16,467 bases of DNA from Candidatus Anaerobutyricum stercoripullorum (GCA_019114885.1 DXEQ01000228.1:1-16467); one strand, 5' to 3'. Numbered from the stretch's first letter, positions 6,064 to 13,603 are shown. Program-made: numbers and translations. Notes: generated by a model from the sequence alone, not told the origin.

Positions 6064-7202
6064 AACAATTATTAAAAGAAGGCCCGTCCCTGACCCTGAA
6101 TCCCGAGGAAGCCTTTGATGATCTGGTGGTACAGGAGACGGAAAAACAGACGCCGGCAGAAAAAGTATATGACGAAGAAAAATATCTGACGGATGCGGAG
6201 AAAAAACAGGTGGAAGAATTTACGGAGCAGATCTCCCTCACGGATTCTGCCGCAATCCTGCAGTATGGCTCCGGTATCCAGAAAAAAATGTCCGATTTTT
6301 CCGAAGGGACGCTCAATAAGGTGCGGAACAAAGATCTGGGAGAGATCGGAGAGCTGCTCGGAGGAGTGGTGAAGGAACTGAAAGAGTTCGATGAAGAAGA
6401 GAGCAGGGGTGTGCTTGGCTTTTTCAAAAAGAAACTGGCGAAGGCGGAAGCCCTGAAGCTGAAATATGATAAGGCGGAAGCTAGCATAGAAAAGGTATCA
6501 AAAACACTGGAAGGTCATCAGATGCAGCTGCTCAAGGACAGCGCCCTGCTGGATCAGCTCTATGATCTGAATAAAGTATATTTTCGGGAACTGAACATGT
6601 ACATTCTGGCAGGCAAGAAAAAGCTGGATCAGGTGCTGACGGAAGAACTGCCGCAGGCCAGAGCAAAAGCCACCGCTTCCGGAGCGCCGGAAGACGCGCA
6701 GGCAGTCAGCGATATGGAAGCCATGTGCGGCCGGTTTGAAAAGAAGATTCATGATCTGGAGCTGACCCGGATGGTCTCCCTGCAGATGGCGCCGCAGATT
6801 CGAATGATTCAGTCCAGCGACGCCATGATGGCGGAGAAGATTCAGTCCACTCTGGTCAATACAATCCCGCTCTGGAAGAGCCAGATGATCATTGCCCTCG
6901 GAGTGGAGCACTCCAGACAGGCGGCGGAAGCGCAGAGAGAGGTATCTGATTTCACCAATGCACTGCTTCGGAAAAACGCGGAGAAGCTGAAAACGGCCAC
7001 CGTGGAGACCGCCAAAGAGAGTGAGAGGGGAGTCGTGGACATGGAGACCCTGATCGCCACCAATGAGAATCTCATCTCCACCATCGATGAGGTCATGCGG
7101 ATACAGAGCGAGGGAAGACAGAAAAGAAGAGAGGCGGAAGTCCGCCTGACGGAACTGGAAGATCAGCTGAAAAACAAACTGCTGGAGACTTCCTACAAAT
7201 AG
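6054..7202 (+). CDS. telA: TelA-family protein (toxic anion resistance)
   Basis: A 382-residue, almost wholly helical cytosolic protein of the TelA family, named for tellurite resistance but widespread in Firmicutes with envelope-linked roles. Family features seen: an N-terminal acidic lead, GVLGFFKKKL, a long helical middle (DLNKVYFRELNMYILAGKKKLD) and the conserved C-terminal stretch IPLWKSQMIIALG followed by NAEKLKTATVETAKESERG. ATG 6054 is chosen over an upstream in-frame start at 6009 because AGGAGG (6042-6047) lies 6 bases before it and the upstream residues are xpaC out of frame. It overlaps the end of xpaC by 10 bases, so the two proteins are coupled and likely work together. A strong terminator follows. 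Confidence 0.9.
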   Translation: MDIEQLLKEGPSLTLNPEEAFDDLVVQETEKQTPAEKVYDEEKYLTDAEKKQVEEFTEQISLTDSAAILQYGSGIQKKMSDFSEGTLNKVRNKDLGEIGELLGGVVKELKEFDEEESRGVLGFFKKKLAKAEALKLKYDKAEASIEKVSKTLEGHQMQLLKDSALLDQLYDLNKVYFRELNMYILAGKKKLDQVLTEELPQARAKATASGAPEDAQAVSDMEAMCGRFEKKIHDLELTRMVSLQMAPQIRMIQSSDAMMAEKIQSTLVNTIPLWKSQMIIALGVEHSRQAAEAQREVSDFTNALLRKNAEKLKTATVETAKESERGVVDMETLIATNENLISTIDEVMRIQSEGRQKRREAEVRLTELEDQLKNKLLETSYK

Positions 7203-7215
7203 CGCGGAGGCACTT

Positions 7216-7260
7216 CTGCCGGACGACTTTTTATCTCACAGGAATTCCGGCAGGAATTCC
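7216..7260. repeat. Short inverted and direct repeats after telA
   Basis: CTGCCGG (7216-7222) is inverted as CCGGCAG (7247-7253), and CAGGAATTCC occurs twice (7239-7248 and 7251-7260). It lies between the telA stop and the terminator. It may be an extra 3' hairpin; nothing more specific is seen. Confidence 0.5.
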
Positions 7261-7268
7261 CATGAGTC

Positions 7269-7308
7269 AAAAAAAGGACTGCTGAAATATATTCAGCGGT
7301 CCTTTTTG
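7269..7308. terminator. Bidirectional intrinsic terminator between telA and the NlpC/P60 gene
   Basis: AAAAAGGACTGCTGAA (7271-7286) pairs over all 16 bases with TTCAGCGGTCCTTTTT (7292-7307), with a single T-G wobble and an ATATA loop. A-run and T-run flanks serve both converging operons. Confidence 0.92.
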
Positions 7309-7330
7309 TACGGATACTATATGTAAGATA

Positions 7331-8218
7331 TTAGTTAAAGATTCTTCTGATCGTTACGATGGAGCGGTAAGCGGCATTGTTGGTGATTTTGATGCCGTCG
7401 CTCGGGTTGCTGGCGTGTACGACCTTGTTGTTGCCCATGTAAAGAGCTACATGACCGTTGTAACAGATGATATCGCCAGGTTTGGCAGCGCTTAAGCTGC
7501 TGACTCTGGTACCGCAGCTTCTCATAGCGCTGGAAGAATGCGGAAGAGACTTACCAAAATGTCTGTATACACTCATGATATAACCGGAGCAGTCAGCGCC
7601 GCGGGTGAGGCTGGTGCCGCCCCAGCGGTAAGGATTGCCCACAAACTGTAATGCGAAGTTCACAACCTCTTCTCCTTTGGTGTAAGGATTAGCTGCTGTT
7701 CCGCCGCCTTCCAGTTCAATCTTGTTGCCCTTGGTGTATCCGATCTTACCGTTGACTTTTACTTTGACCCATTTCTTTCCTGTGGTGAGCACGGTTACTT
7801 TTGTGCCCTTTTTCACAGTGGCGAGCCAGGAAGCGTTTTTGCCTTTGCCGGTGCGGATCACGAGAGAACCGGACTTAACAGTACCTTTCTCTGCGTTGGC
7901 ATATGGATCGGAAGCGGTGCCGGACTCTGTGGAAAGATATCTTCCCTGGGTGTATCCGGTCTTACCTTTTACGCTTACCTTCACCCACTTTTTACCGGTG
8001 CTTAAAACTTCCACCTTATCGCCTCTGTCAAGAACGGCGATGCGTTTTGCTTTCATGCTCTTGGTCTTGCGGATGTTAAGAAAACCGGAATTGACAGTAC
8101 CGATCGTGCTTGCATCTACAGTAGCTATATTATTACCTGCGGCCGGAAGAACTGCAAAATTTAAAACCATTGCGGAAATTGCCAGGCTTGCTCCCAGCCG
8201 TTTGTATGTATGTGACAT
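7331..8218 (-). CDS. Secreted SH3b-SH3b-NlpC/P60 peptidoglycan endopeptidase
   Basis: A 295-residue wall hydrolase. A signal peptide covers about residues 1-28 (basic SHTYKRLG, then hydrophobic LAISAMVLNFAVLPAAG). Two bacterial SH3 domains follow, each with the pattern NSGFLNIR or SGSLVIR, then VxVLxTGKKWVKV and GYTxG, which bind the wall. The C-terminal NlpC/P60 domain (about 180-295) has the catalytic set Cys210 (GADCSGY), His256 (NGHVALY) and His268 (KVVHASN); such enzymes cut D-Glu-diaminopimelate bonds in stem peptides. ATG 8218 is chosen over 8239 because GGAGGTT (8231-8225) lies 6 bases upstream and the signal peptide then starts properly. The leader contains a dyad and a TATAAT. It ends with tandem stops (TAACTAA) before a shared terminator. 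Confidence 0.93.
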   Translation of the reverse strand: MSHTYKRLGASLAISAMVLNFAVLPAAGNNIATVDASTIGTVNSGFLNIRKTKSMKAKRIAVLDRGDKVEVLSTGKKWVKVSVKGKTGYTQGRYLSTESGTASDPYANAEKGTVKSGSLVIRTGKGKNASWLATVKKGTKVTVLTTGKKWVKVKVNGKIGYTKGNKIELEGGGTAANPYTKGEEVVNFALQFVGNPYRWGGTSLTRGADCSGYIMSVYRHFGKSLPHSSSAMRSCGTRVSSLSAAKPGDIICYNGHVALYMGNNKVVHASNPSDGIKITNNAAYRSIVTIRRIFN

Positions 8219-8250
8219 ATTCGTAACCTCCATTGTCATGTATAATCCCG

Positions 8251-8275
8251 TCGGATCTGTTCGTGACAGAGCCGA
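8251..8275. promoter_or_regulatory. Imperfect dyad in the NlpC/P60 leader
   Basis: TCGG-A-TCTGT (8251-8260), loop TCGTG, ACAGA-G-CCGA (8266-8275): nine pairs with one internal mismatch, 33 bases upstream of the ATG. It would fold in the leader RNA if transcription starts near 8314. A c-di-AMP (ydaO) riboswitch, frequent ahead of wall hydrolases, was looked for and not seen. Confidence 0.45.
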
Positions 8276-8320
8276 TCAATCTTTCAAAATCATTTTCGTG
8301 TTTTCTGATGTTCTTCGGTA

Positions 8321-8326
8321 ATTATA
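8321..8326 (-). promoter_or_regulatory. Candidate -10 element of the NlpC/P60 gene
   Basis: On the minus strand TATAAT lies about 100 bases before the start codon. The -35 position at 17 bases is ACATTT, a poor match. The leader would be about 95 bases long and contain the dyad at 8251-8275. Confidence 0.4.
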
Positions 8327-8425
8327 AAACGACAATGTGTGCGAAATGTGGCCAATGTCATAAAACTTAATAAATCCGTAATAATAAACGATGAAATAAT
8401 AAAAAAATGTTATGGAGTTATTATT

Positions 8426-8472
8426 TTGTCGCGATAGCGAACAATAATTTTGTCTTTTTGGACATAATTATT
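8426..8472. other. Two adjacent hairpins in the AT-rich gap 8219-8552
   Basis: The 334-base gap between the NlpC/P60 gene and the next coding region holds a promoter candidate, this pair and a terminator. Hairpin 1: TTGTCGC (8426-8432), loop GATA, GCGAACAA (8437-8444), one bulge. Hairpin 2: AATAATTTTGTC (8443-8454), loop TTTTTG, GACATAATTATT (8461-8472), one mismatch. ATTTTGTC occurs in the left arm of both, so the right arm of hairpin 2 could instead pair with the left arm of hairpin 1. Bases 8330-8425 are AT-rich with nothing recognisable. Confidence 0.5.
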
Positions 8473-8497
8473 ATTCATATTTTACAGAACACATGAA

Positions 8498-8539
8498 CCG
8501 GCGGCTGTCAAAACGGTACAGGAGTTTGACAGCCGCCGG
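8498..8539 (-). terminator. Strong hairpin, probable terminator of the 993-residue protein gene
   Basis: CCGGCGGCTGTCAAA (8498-8512) pairs perfectly over 15 bases with TTTGACAGCCGCCGG (8525-8539), 12-base loop, beginning 13 bases after the minus-strand stop codon. In the minus direction the sequence after the stem is TTCATGTG, a poor T-run, so termination may be incomplete or the hairpin may protect the 3' end. Confidence 0.7.
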
Positions 8540-8552
8540 GAAAAAGCAGTGA

Positions 8553-11534
8553 TTATTCATAGACTGCGATATAACTTTGCGGGTTAAAAAAGGCGTCCTC
8601 GTTGATCGCATAGATACTCCGTCCGGTATCGAAGGAATCCGGGATATCCCCCTTAAACAGGTTCTCCCGGAAAGGCGTCTCCAGATAAAACATGGTATCC
8701 GGACGCCGTTTTCCGTTGTCGCCAAGCACGTAGCGGATGCGCTCGATATCCCCGTCAAACCATTTTTCCAGCAGCGGGATCAGCTGCTCCCGGAAAATGC
8801 GGGCCAGGGAGATGAACGGATCCTTGTCGGCTTCTCCCAGGAAGAATCCTTCACCCAGCTGGAAGTCAGCCCCCAGAAAATAGGAGAGCCGCAGGTTGAT
8901 GACGGACATGAGCCGTTCCAGGCGGATGCCCTCCACCTGTATTCCGTGCAGGACGGAGGAATCCGGGGCGATATGCCGGATAAAAAAGTCGTGGCTGATG
9001 GCGCCCAGCACGGTATCCTCACTGATGCTGGAATCGCAGGTGGCCACAATATACAGGTTCGACGGAAGCCGGAAAGTCTCCTTGGAATACCGCAGAGTGA
9101 CACAGGTCTCGCTTCCGGTGCCCTCCCGGCGGTTGTCCCGGAGAAGAACGGAGGTCTCGCCGAACAGATGCATCCAGTTCACATCCACCTCTTCCATCAT
9201 GACCACATACCGGCCTTCCGCACAGCGGTTGGCAAACTCCTTGAAGATGCCGTCACGGACAGCCGGTCCGTTTTTGGATTCGATCAGGCCCTCGTATCCT
9301 TTTCCGTCAATATCCGGACAGGAAATGTGCAGGATCCTCTTTTCTTCTACATAATTCTTATAGTGCTCCAGAATGTCCGGCACCGGTTCGATTCGCATCA
9401 TGCCGGGGTCTTTGCCTTCGATGATGCCCACGGCGGTGAGCATCGCCTCATGATATTTCGCGGTCTTAAGCGGTCCACGGAGGAGGGTGTTTTTCGGATA
9501 CAGCCGGAAACTCTGGTCGCTGCGGTCCGGATGGGTGGATACCGGCGTCTTTTCTTCCTGAGGCCAGGCAGGAAGAAAAGCGGAAGCCGGCGTTCCGGCC
9601 GGTGCCGCGCTGCCGGTTCTGCCTCCTAAGCCACTGCCGCCTGAGCCGCTGCCGCCTGAGCCGCTGCCTGCCGGTCTGCCGGTTCCCCGGTCGGTCTGCC
9701 GCGGGCCTGCGGCTGCCGATACATTTTCTGACGCAAAAGAACTGTCCGCCGCGCCGCTTTCCGCACCAGCCGGAACATTTTCATATCGCCCGGCGATCAT
9801 GGCTGCCGCTGTCCCGGCTGTCATGGCGTCCTCCATGCCGTCAGGAACAACTGATTCACCGGCAGTCACACTGCCATCCGTCGTCCCGTCCTCATCTCCG
9901 GGCACGTCATACCCCTGCAGTACCTTGGTCACGTATTCCGTGGTCGGTGAGATGCCGCCCTGTTTGTAGATGACGTGCGGCCCCGGCACTTCTCTTGCCG
10001 GCCGGTATTTCAGCTTGGAACCGAGGGCGGCGGCCAGCGGATCTTCTGCCGGAAGTTCCTCGGCGGCCGGATAATAGTTCTGGCAGATATCCGTATAATA
10101 GGAAGCAAATATTTCTGTGGCTGTGGAGATCATGCCGATGATGTCCTCCTCCTTCATGGTCCGGAACTCCTCGTAAGGATAGAGGACGAAAGCCTTGATC
10201 TTCTGTCCGTCCTCCGTCAGATCGAAGCCCTCGGTGGCTGTGTTTGTCACCTGGAAAGGAGCGGAAGTCATGAGGGTGAGCATATGGCATTTGTCCTGAA
10301 TATCCAGCATGGCCTCCTCGCTGGAACAAAACGGCAGGTTGAGCGCCACCTCGATGTTGACAGCGTCCCCGTCCGGGACGGTCAGAAAAGAGATTCCCGC
10401 GTGGGTGTGAGCGTAATTCTCCATGGATAATACATCACAGAAAATGTACGAAAGCCGCCCTTCGGAAGGCTGGAACCAGTCGCTCTTTCTGGCGTAGGTA
10501 AAGTTCGGATATTCCCGGATCAGCGCGTCGGCCAGCATGTGGAAGGTGGCGGCGCAGTCTTCCCCTTCGGCCCGGAGGGCAATTCCCTCCTCGGAGCTGT
10601 CCTCCGGATCAAATGGCGTGCCGCCCTTCCGGGTGAGAAAGTCCGCCAGACGGACAAAGCCGTTGGAGGCGCTCTGCTCCACATAGGATTCGTCCACCAG
10701 ATGGGCATATTCATGTTCGATAAAATCCACCAGTTCATGTAAGGTCATGTAGCCGTAGATGGAATAAATGTAAGCGTTATAGTCGAAGTTCTCCGGGTCA
10801 GGCCGCTCCCGGTCTCCCTCGAATTCGCCCGGGAAGGCAACCCGGTAATATTTATAGATATCCCGCAGATAATTGAAGCGGTGTCCCCGCTCATCCGCAT
10901 TGCAGATTTGGGTGATGGTGTTGACGTTGATGTCCTGCCCGAATACTTTCTGTGCGCGGGTCTGGACTTCGTACTGCATCAGAAGAATCTCATCGGCGGA
11001 GATTCCCGGGTTCTGATAATATTTTTCGTAGAGCAGGACGGCGGCGGCCACCCAGACAGAGTCCTCCTGATTGTAGCGGATCTGCAGGCTGCGCTCCACA
11101 TCGTTCATGAAAGCATAGTAACTCTCCTCCAGTTCCGGCCAGAGACTGCCGATGGCTTCCGTCAGCTCCGGCTGAATCTTTACTTCCAGCGTGCCGGCGT
11201 CGGTCTGTTTGCCCCAGAAAAACAGAAACCACCAGTATTCCTCTCCGGAAAAATCCACTTCCGGCGCGATCTCATTGGCTTCGGCCAGCGGCTGTCCCAT
11301 GGCGTTGATCCGTGCCAGCAGCTCTTCTTCGGTGGTCTTTCCATGAAAGGCCAGCTGCAGGAGTGTGGCTGCGTGGTTGTAGGAACTGTATATCTGTTTG
11401 AGAAGGTCGGTGTCTTCGGAAGAAAGCTGCCCGGAGCTTAAGATATTGGTCCACTGTTCTGTGCTGTAGCGGCTTTTTGACTGATAATCGCCATCATATT
11501 CGTAATCTCTCTGTCTCTGTTTATCTGTGATCAT
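8553..11534 (-). CDS. Large protein with degenerate McrB-like AAA+ domain and unknown N-terminal region
   Basis: A 993-residue, acidic protein without signal peptide or membrane segment. Residues 1-540 match nothing I recognise and include a HEXXH sequence (His274-Glu-Tyr-Ala-His278). Residues about 540-660 are a flexible Gly/Ser/Ala/Pro linker. Residues about 680-870 follow McrB-type AAA+ domains: KEFANRCAEGRYVVMMEEVD with LFGE resembles the McrB Walker B block (YVLIIDEINR...FGE), and LPSNLYIVATCDSS (824-836) resembles the sensor block PPNLYIIGTMNTAD. The Walker A place reads GPLKTAKY (687-694), lacking the glycines and Thr of GPPGTGKT, and the Arg-finger segment is AISHDFF. ATPase/GTPase activity is thus unlikely. 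No mcrC-like gene is adjacent. ATG 11534 is chosen because AGGGGGA lies just upstream; ATG 11582 has no ribosome site. The function is unknown. Confidence 0.7.
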   Translation of the reverse strand: MITDKQRQRDYEYDGDYQSKSRYSTEQWTNILSSGQLSSEDTDLLKQIYSSYNHAATLLQLAFHGKTTEEELLARINAMGQPLAEANEIAPEVDFSGEEYWWFLFFWGKQTDAGTLEVKIQPELTEAIGSLWPELEESYYAFMNDVERSLQIRYNQEDSVWVAAAVLLYEKYYQNPGISADEILLMQYEVQTRAQKVFGQDINVNTITQICNADERGHRFNYLRDIYKYYRVAFPGEFEGDRERPDPENFDYNAYIYSIYGYMTLHELVDFIEHEYAHLVDESYVEQSASNGFVRLADFLTRKGGTPFDPEDSSEEGIALRAEGEDCAATFHMLADALIREYPNFTYARKSDWFQPSEGRLSYIFCDVLSMENYAHTHAGISFLTVPDGDAVNIEVALNLPFCSSEEAMLDIQDKCHMLTLMTSAPFQVTNTATEGFDLTEDGQKIKAFVLYPYEEFRTMKEEDIIGMISTATEIFASYYTDICQNYYPAAEELPAEDPLAAALGSKLKYRPAREVPGPHVIYKQGGISPTTEYVTKVLQGYDVPGDEDGTTDGSVTAGESVVPDGMEDAMTAGTAAAMIAGRYENVPAGAESGAADSSFASENVSAAAGPRQTDRGTGRPAGSGSGGSGSGGSGLGGRTGSAAPAGTPASAFLPAWPQEEKTPVSTHPDRSDQSFRLYPKNTLLRGPLKTAKYHEAMLTAVGIIEGKDPGMMRIEPVPDILEHYKNYVEEKRILHISCPDIDGKGYEGLIESKNGPAVRDGIFKEFANRCAEGRYVVMMEEVDVNWMHLFGETSVLLRDNRREGTGSETCVTLRYSKETFRLPSNLYIVATCDSSISEDTVLGAISHDFFIRHIAPDSSVLHGIQVEGIRLERLMSVINLRLSYFLGADFQLGEGFFLGEADKDPFISLARIFREQLIPLLEKWFDGDIERIRYVLGDNGKRRPDTMFYLETPFRENLFKGDIPDSFDTGRSIYAINEDAFFNPQSYIAVYE
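9621..9665. repeat. 15-bp tandem repeat encoding a Gly/Ser linker
   Basis: Three 15-bp units (9621-9635, 9636-9650, 9651-9665); the last two are identical and the first is diverged. On the minus strand each codes five residues of a Gly-Ser-Gly pattern. Being a multiple of three, it keeps the frame of the large protein and can vary in copy number without breaking it. Confidence 0.8.
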
Positions 11535-11626
11535 AGGTCCCCCTGCCTTTTTGTAATAATGTTGCCGGACAGACGGACACATTTTTCATGGAAATATGAA
11601 AGAAATGTGCTGCTGTCGTTTGTCTC

Positions 11627-11655
11627 ATTATATTTTATAAAAGAAAGGCTGTCAA
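11627..11655 (-). promoter_or_regulatory. Perfect consensus sigma-A promoter of the McrB-like gene
   Basis: On the minus strand TTGACA (11655-11650), a 17-base spacer and TATAAT (11632-11627) match the housekeeping consensus exactly. Transcription would start near 11620, giving a leader of about 85 bases. It implies strong basal expression unless repressed; no obvious operator dyad overlaps it. Confidence 0.9.
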
Positions 11656-11710
11656 TCGGTTCGAACGAGGGCGGCGGATATACATTTGATCTTAGTTGCG
11701 GGCTTAGCGG

Positions 11711-11739
11711 TTGTATTTTACAGCTTTTTCTTTTATACT
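11711..11739 (+). promoter_or_regulatory. Candidate sigma-A promoter of the HAD-oxidoreductase fusion gene
   Basis: TTGTAT (11711-11716), a 17-base spacer and TATACT (11734-11739) lie 28 bases before the coding start. Spacing is ideal and both boxes are fair matches. It is divergent from the consensus promoter at 11627-11655. Confidence 0.55.
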
Positions 11740-11767
11740 ACATTTAATAAGGAAGAGGAGTGAGACC

Positions 11768-13603
11768 ATGAAACGTTACATATTTTTTGATCTGGATGGA
11801 ACCTTGACGGACCCGATGGTGGGCATCACTTCTTCCGTGCAGTATGCCCTCTCGAAGTTTGGCATCTCCGTCCGGTATTTAAAGGAGCTGATTCCTTTTA
11901 TCGGGCCGCCGCTGGCAGGCTCTTTTCAGGAATTCTATGGATTTTCCGAGGAACAGGCAAAGCAGGCGGTGGAATACTACCGGGAGTATTTTTCGCCGAA
12001 GGGAATTTTTGAAAATGAGATCTATCCCGGCATTGCGCAGATGCTTGCCAATCTGTACGAAGGAGGATTCCGGCTGGCAGTGACCACCTCGAAGCCGCGG
12101 GTGTATGCGGAGCGGATTCTGAAACATTTCGGTATCGATGAGTTTTTTACTCTGGTGGCAGGCAGTGAGCTGGACGGGAGGAGAACGGATAAGGCGGAGG
12201 TTATCCGGTACGCGCTGGACGCCTACGGCATCGCTCCGCAGGAGGCGCTGATGGTTGGCGACCGCCGCCACGATATGGAGGGAGCGGCGGCCTGCGGCGT
12301 GGAGTCAGTGGGCGTGCTCTATGGTTATGGTTCCCGGCAGGAGCTTGCAGAAGCCGGGGCGGATCATCTGGTGGAGACAGTGAGCGAGCTGGAAGATTAC
12401 CTGTGGAAACAGGATGAAGGAGAAGAAGAGGAGGATACGACAGTGGTAAGATTTGGTTTTATCGGAACGGGCAAGATCGCGGAGAATTTTTATCAGGCAA
12501 ACCGTTTTATCAACGGGTTTGAGCTGACGGCAGTGTATTCGAGGACTATGGAGAAGGCGAAGGCTTTTGGTTTCCGCAAGGGAGATCTGGCATATTTTGA
12601 CGATCTGGAGGCGTTTGCAAAGAGCGACGCTTTTGACGCAGTTTATCTGGCCAGCCCGAATTGCTGTCATCACGATCAGGCCATCGCCATGATGCGCGCG
12701 GGCAAGCATGTGCTCTGTGAGAAACCGCTGGCTTCCAATTACGAGGAGGCAAAAGAGATGTTTGATGTGGCAAAGGAGGAAGGAGTGATCCTGATGGAAG
12801 GAATGCGCTCCATCTATACGCCGGGCTTTCAGAAAATGACGGAGTACATGAAGACTCTGGGAGCCATCCGCCGGGCGACATTGCAGTACTGCCAGTATTC
12901 TTCCCGCTACGATAACTTTAAGAGAGGAATCATCGAGAATGCTTTCAAACCGGAACTTTCCAACGGTGCGCTCATGGATATCGGCGTGTACACGGTGGCA
13001 TGTATGATCCGTCTGTTTGGCGCGCCAAAGAGCGTGAAGGCGTCCTGCCTGAAGTTATCAAACGGTGTGGACGGCGAGGGGACCATCCTCATGGAGTACG
13101 ACGATATGATCGGCGAGGCCATCTATTCCAAGATTACCAACGCGGCCATCCCGAGCCAGATTCTGGGAGAGGACGGCGTTATGCAGGTGACGGAGATTGA
13201 AAATGTGAAGGACCTCCATATCAGAAGAAAGACGGTGGCGCAGACCATCCATTTTGAACAGTCCGATAATACGCTGAATTATGAGACGGCAGCTTTCATA
13301 AAAATGGTAAAGACGGGAACCGGCTGGGAGACCGCCCGGGATATTACGCTGGAGACCATGAAGGTGCTGGATGAGGCAAGACGGCAGATGGGCATCGTCT
13401 TCCCGGCAGATAAAAAGGCCGCGCCGGCAGAGGAGACCCCGGCGGAAGCGGCATCAGCAGAGGAGAAGACCGCGCCGGCGGAGACAGCGGCGCCTGCAGA
13501 AGAAGAGACCGCACCGGCGGAGGTAGCGGCACCAGCAGAGGAGAAAGGAAATGAGACAGCACCCGGGGCAGCGCCTCCGGCAGAACAGAAAGAGGGAGAA
13601 TAA
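11768..13603 (+). CDS. Fusion: HAD-family phosphatase and Gfo/Idh/MocA oxidoreductase
   Basis: A 611-residue two-enzyme protein. Residues 1-215 are a HAD phosphatase of the phosphoglycolate phosphatase type: Asp8 and Asp10 (FFDLDGTLTD), Thr106-Ser108-Lys109 (VTTSKP), and GDRRHD (Asp165, Asp169). After an acidic hinge (DEGEEEED), residues 226-555 are an NAD(P)-dependent oxidoreductase: Rossmann motif GFIGTGKIAE, then LCEKPLAS with Lys319 of the EKP motif. Residues from about 557 form an Ala/Pro/Glu-rich tail of some 55 residues with repeated PAEE-like blocks. Substrates are not evident, probably a sugar phosphate and a sugar or cyclitol. AGAGGAG (11754-11760) lies 7 bases before ATG 11768. A second ribosome site and GTG lie at the junction. 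The stop is directly followed by the ATG of the next gene. Confidence 0.85.
   Translation: MKRYIFFDLDGTLTDPMVGITSSVQYALSKFGISVRYLKELIPFIGPPLAGSFQEFYGFSEEQAKQAVEYYREYFSPKGIFENEIYPGIAQMLANLYEGGFRLAVTTSKPRVYAERILKHFGIDEFFTLVAGSELDGRRTDKAEVIRYALDAYGIAPQEALMVGDRRHDMEGAAACGVESVGVLYGYGSRQELAEAGADHLVETVSELEDYLWKQDEGEEEEDTTVVRFGFIGTGKIAENFYQANRFINGFELTAVYSRTMEKAKAFGFRKGDLAYFDDLEAFAKSDAFDAVYLASPNCCHHDQAIAMMRAGKHVLCEKPLASNYEEAKEMFDVAKEEGVILMEGMRSIYTPGFQKMTEYMKTLGAIRRATLQYCQYSSRYDNFKRGIIENAFKPELSNGALMDIGVYTVACMIRLFGAPKSVKASCLKLSNGVDGEGTILMEYDDMIGEAIYSKITNAAIPSQILGEDGVMQVTEIENVKDLHIRRKTVAQTIHFEQSDNTLNYETAAFIKMVKTGTGWETARDITLETMKVLDEARRQMGIVFPADKKAAPAEETPAEAASAEEKTAPAETAAPAEEETAPAEVAAPAEEKGNETAPGAAPPAEQKEGE
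12427..12445 (+). promoter_or_regulatory. Internal ribosome binding site and GTG start at the fusion junction
   Basis: GAGGAGG (12428-12434) lies 8 bases before an in-frame GTG (12443-12445). That GTG begins VRFGFIGTGKIAE, the natural N-terminus of a Gfo/Idh/MocA enzyme. The site could yield a separate 386-residue oxidoreductase as well as the fusion, and it suggests the fusion arose by loss of a stop codon between two overlapping genes. Confidence 0.6.

Noticed and set aside
8219..8552. c-di-AMP (ydaO) riboswitch upstream of the wall hydrolase
   Set aside because: This class is common before such genes, but none of its conserved GC-rich segments can be found in the gap.
8577..9629. 350-codon plus-strand open frame opposite the McrB-like gene
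   Set aside because: It has no ribosome site and lies wholly antisense to a protein with recognisable motifs; long antisense frames are expected in GC-rich coding DNA.
8553..11534. Active type IV restriction system (McrBC)
   Set aside because: The Walker A, sensor and Arg-finger motifs are degenerate and there is no mcrC-like neighbour.
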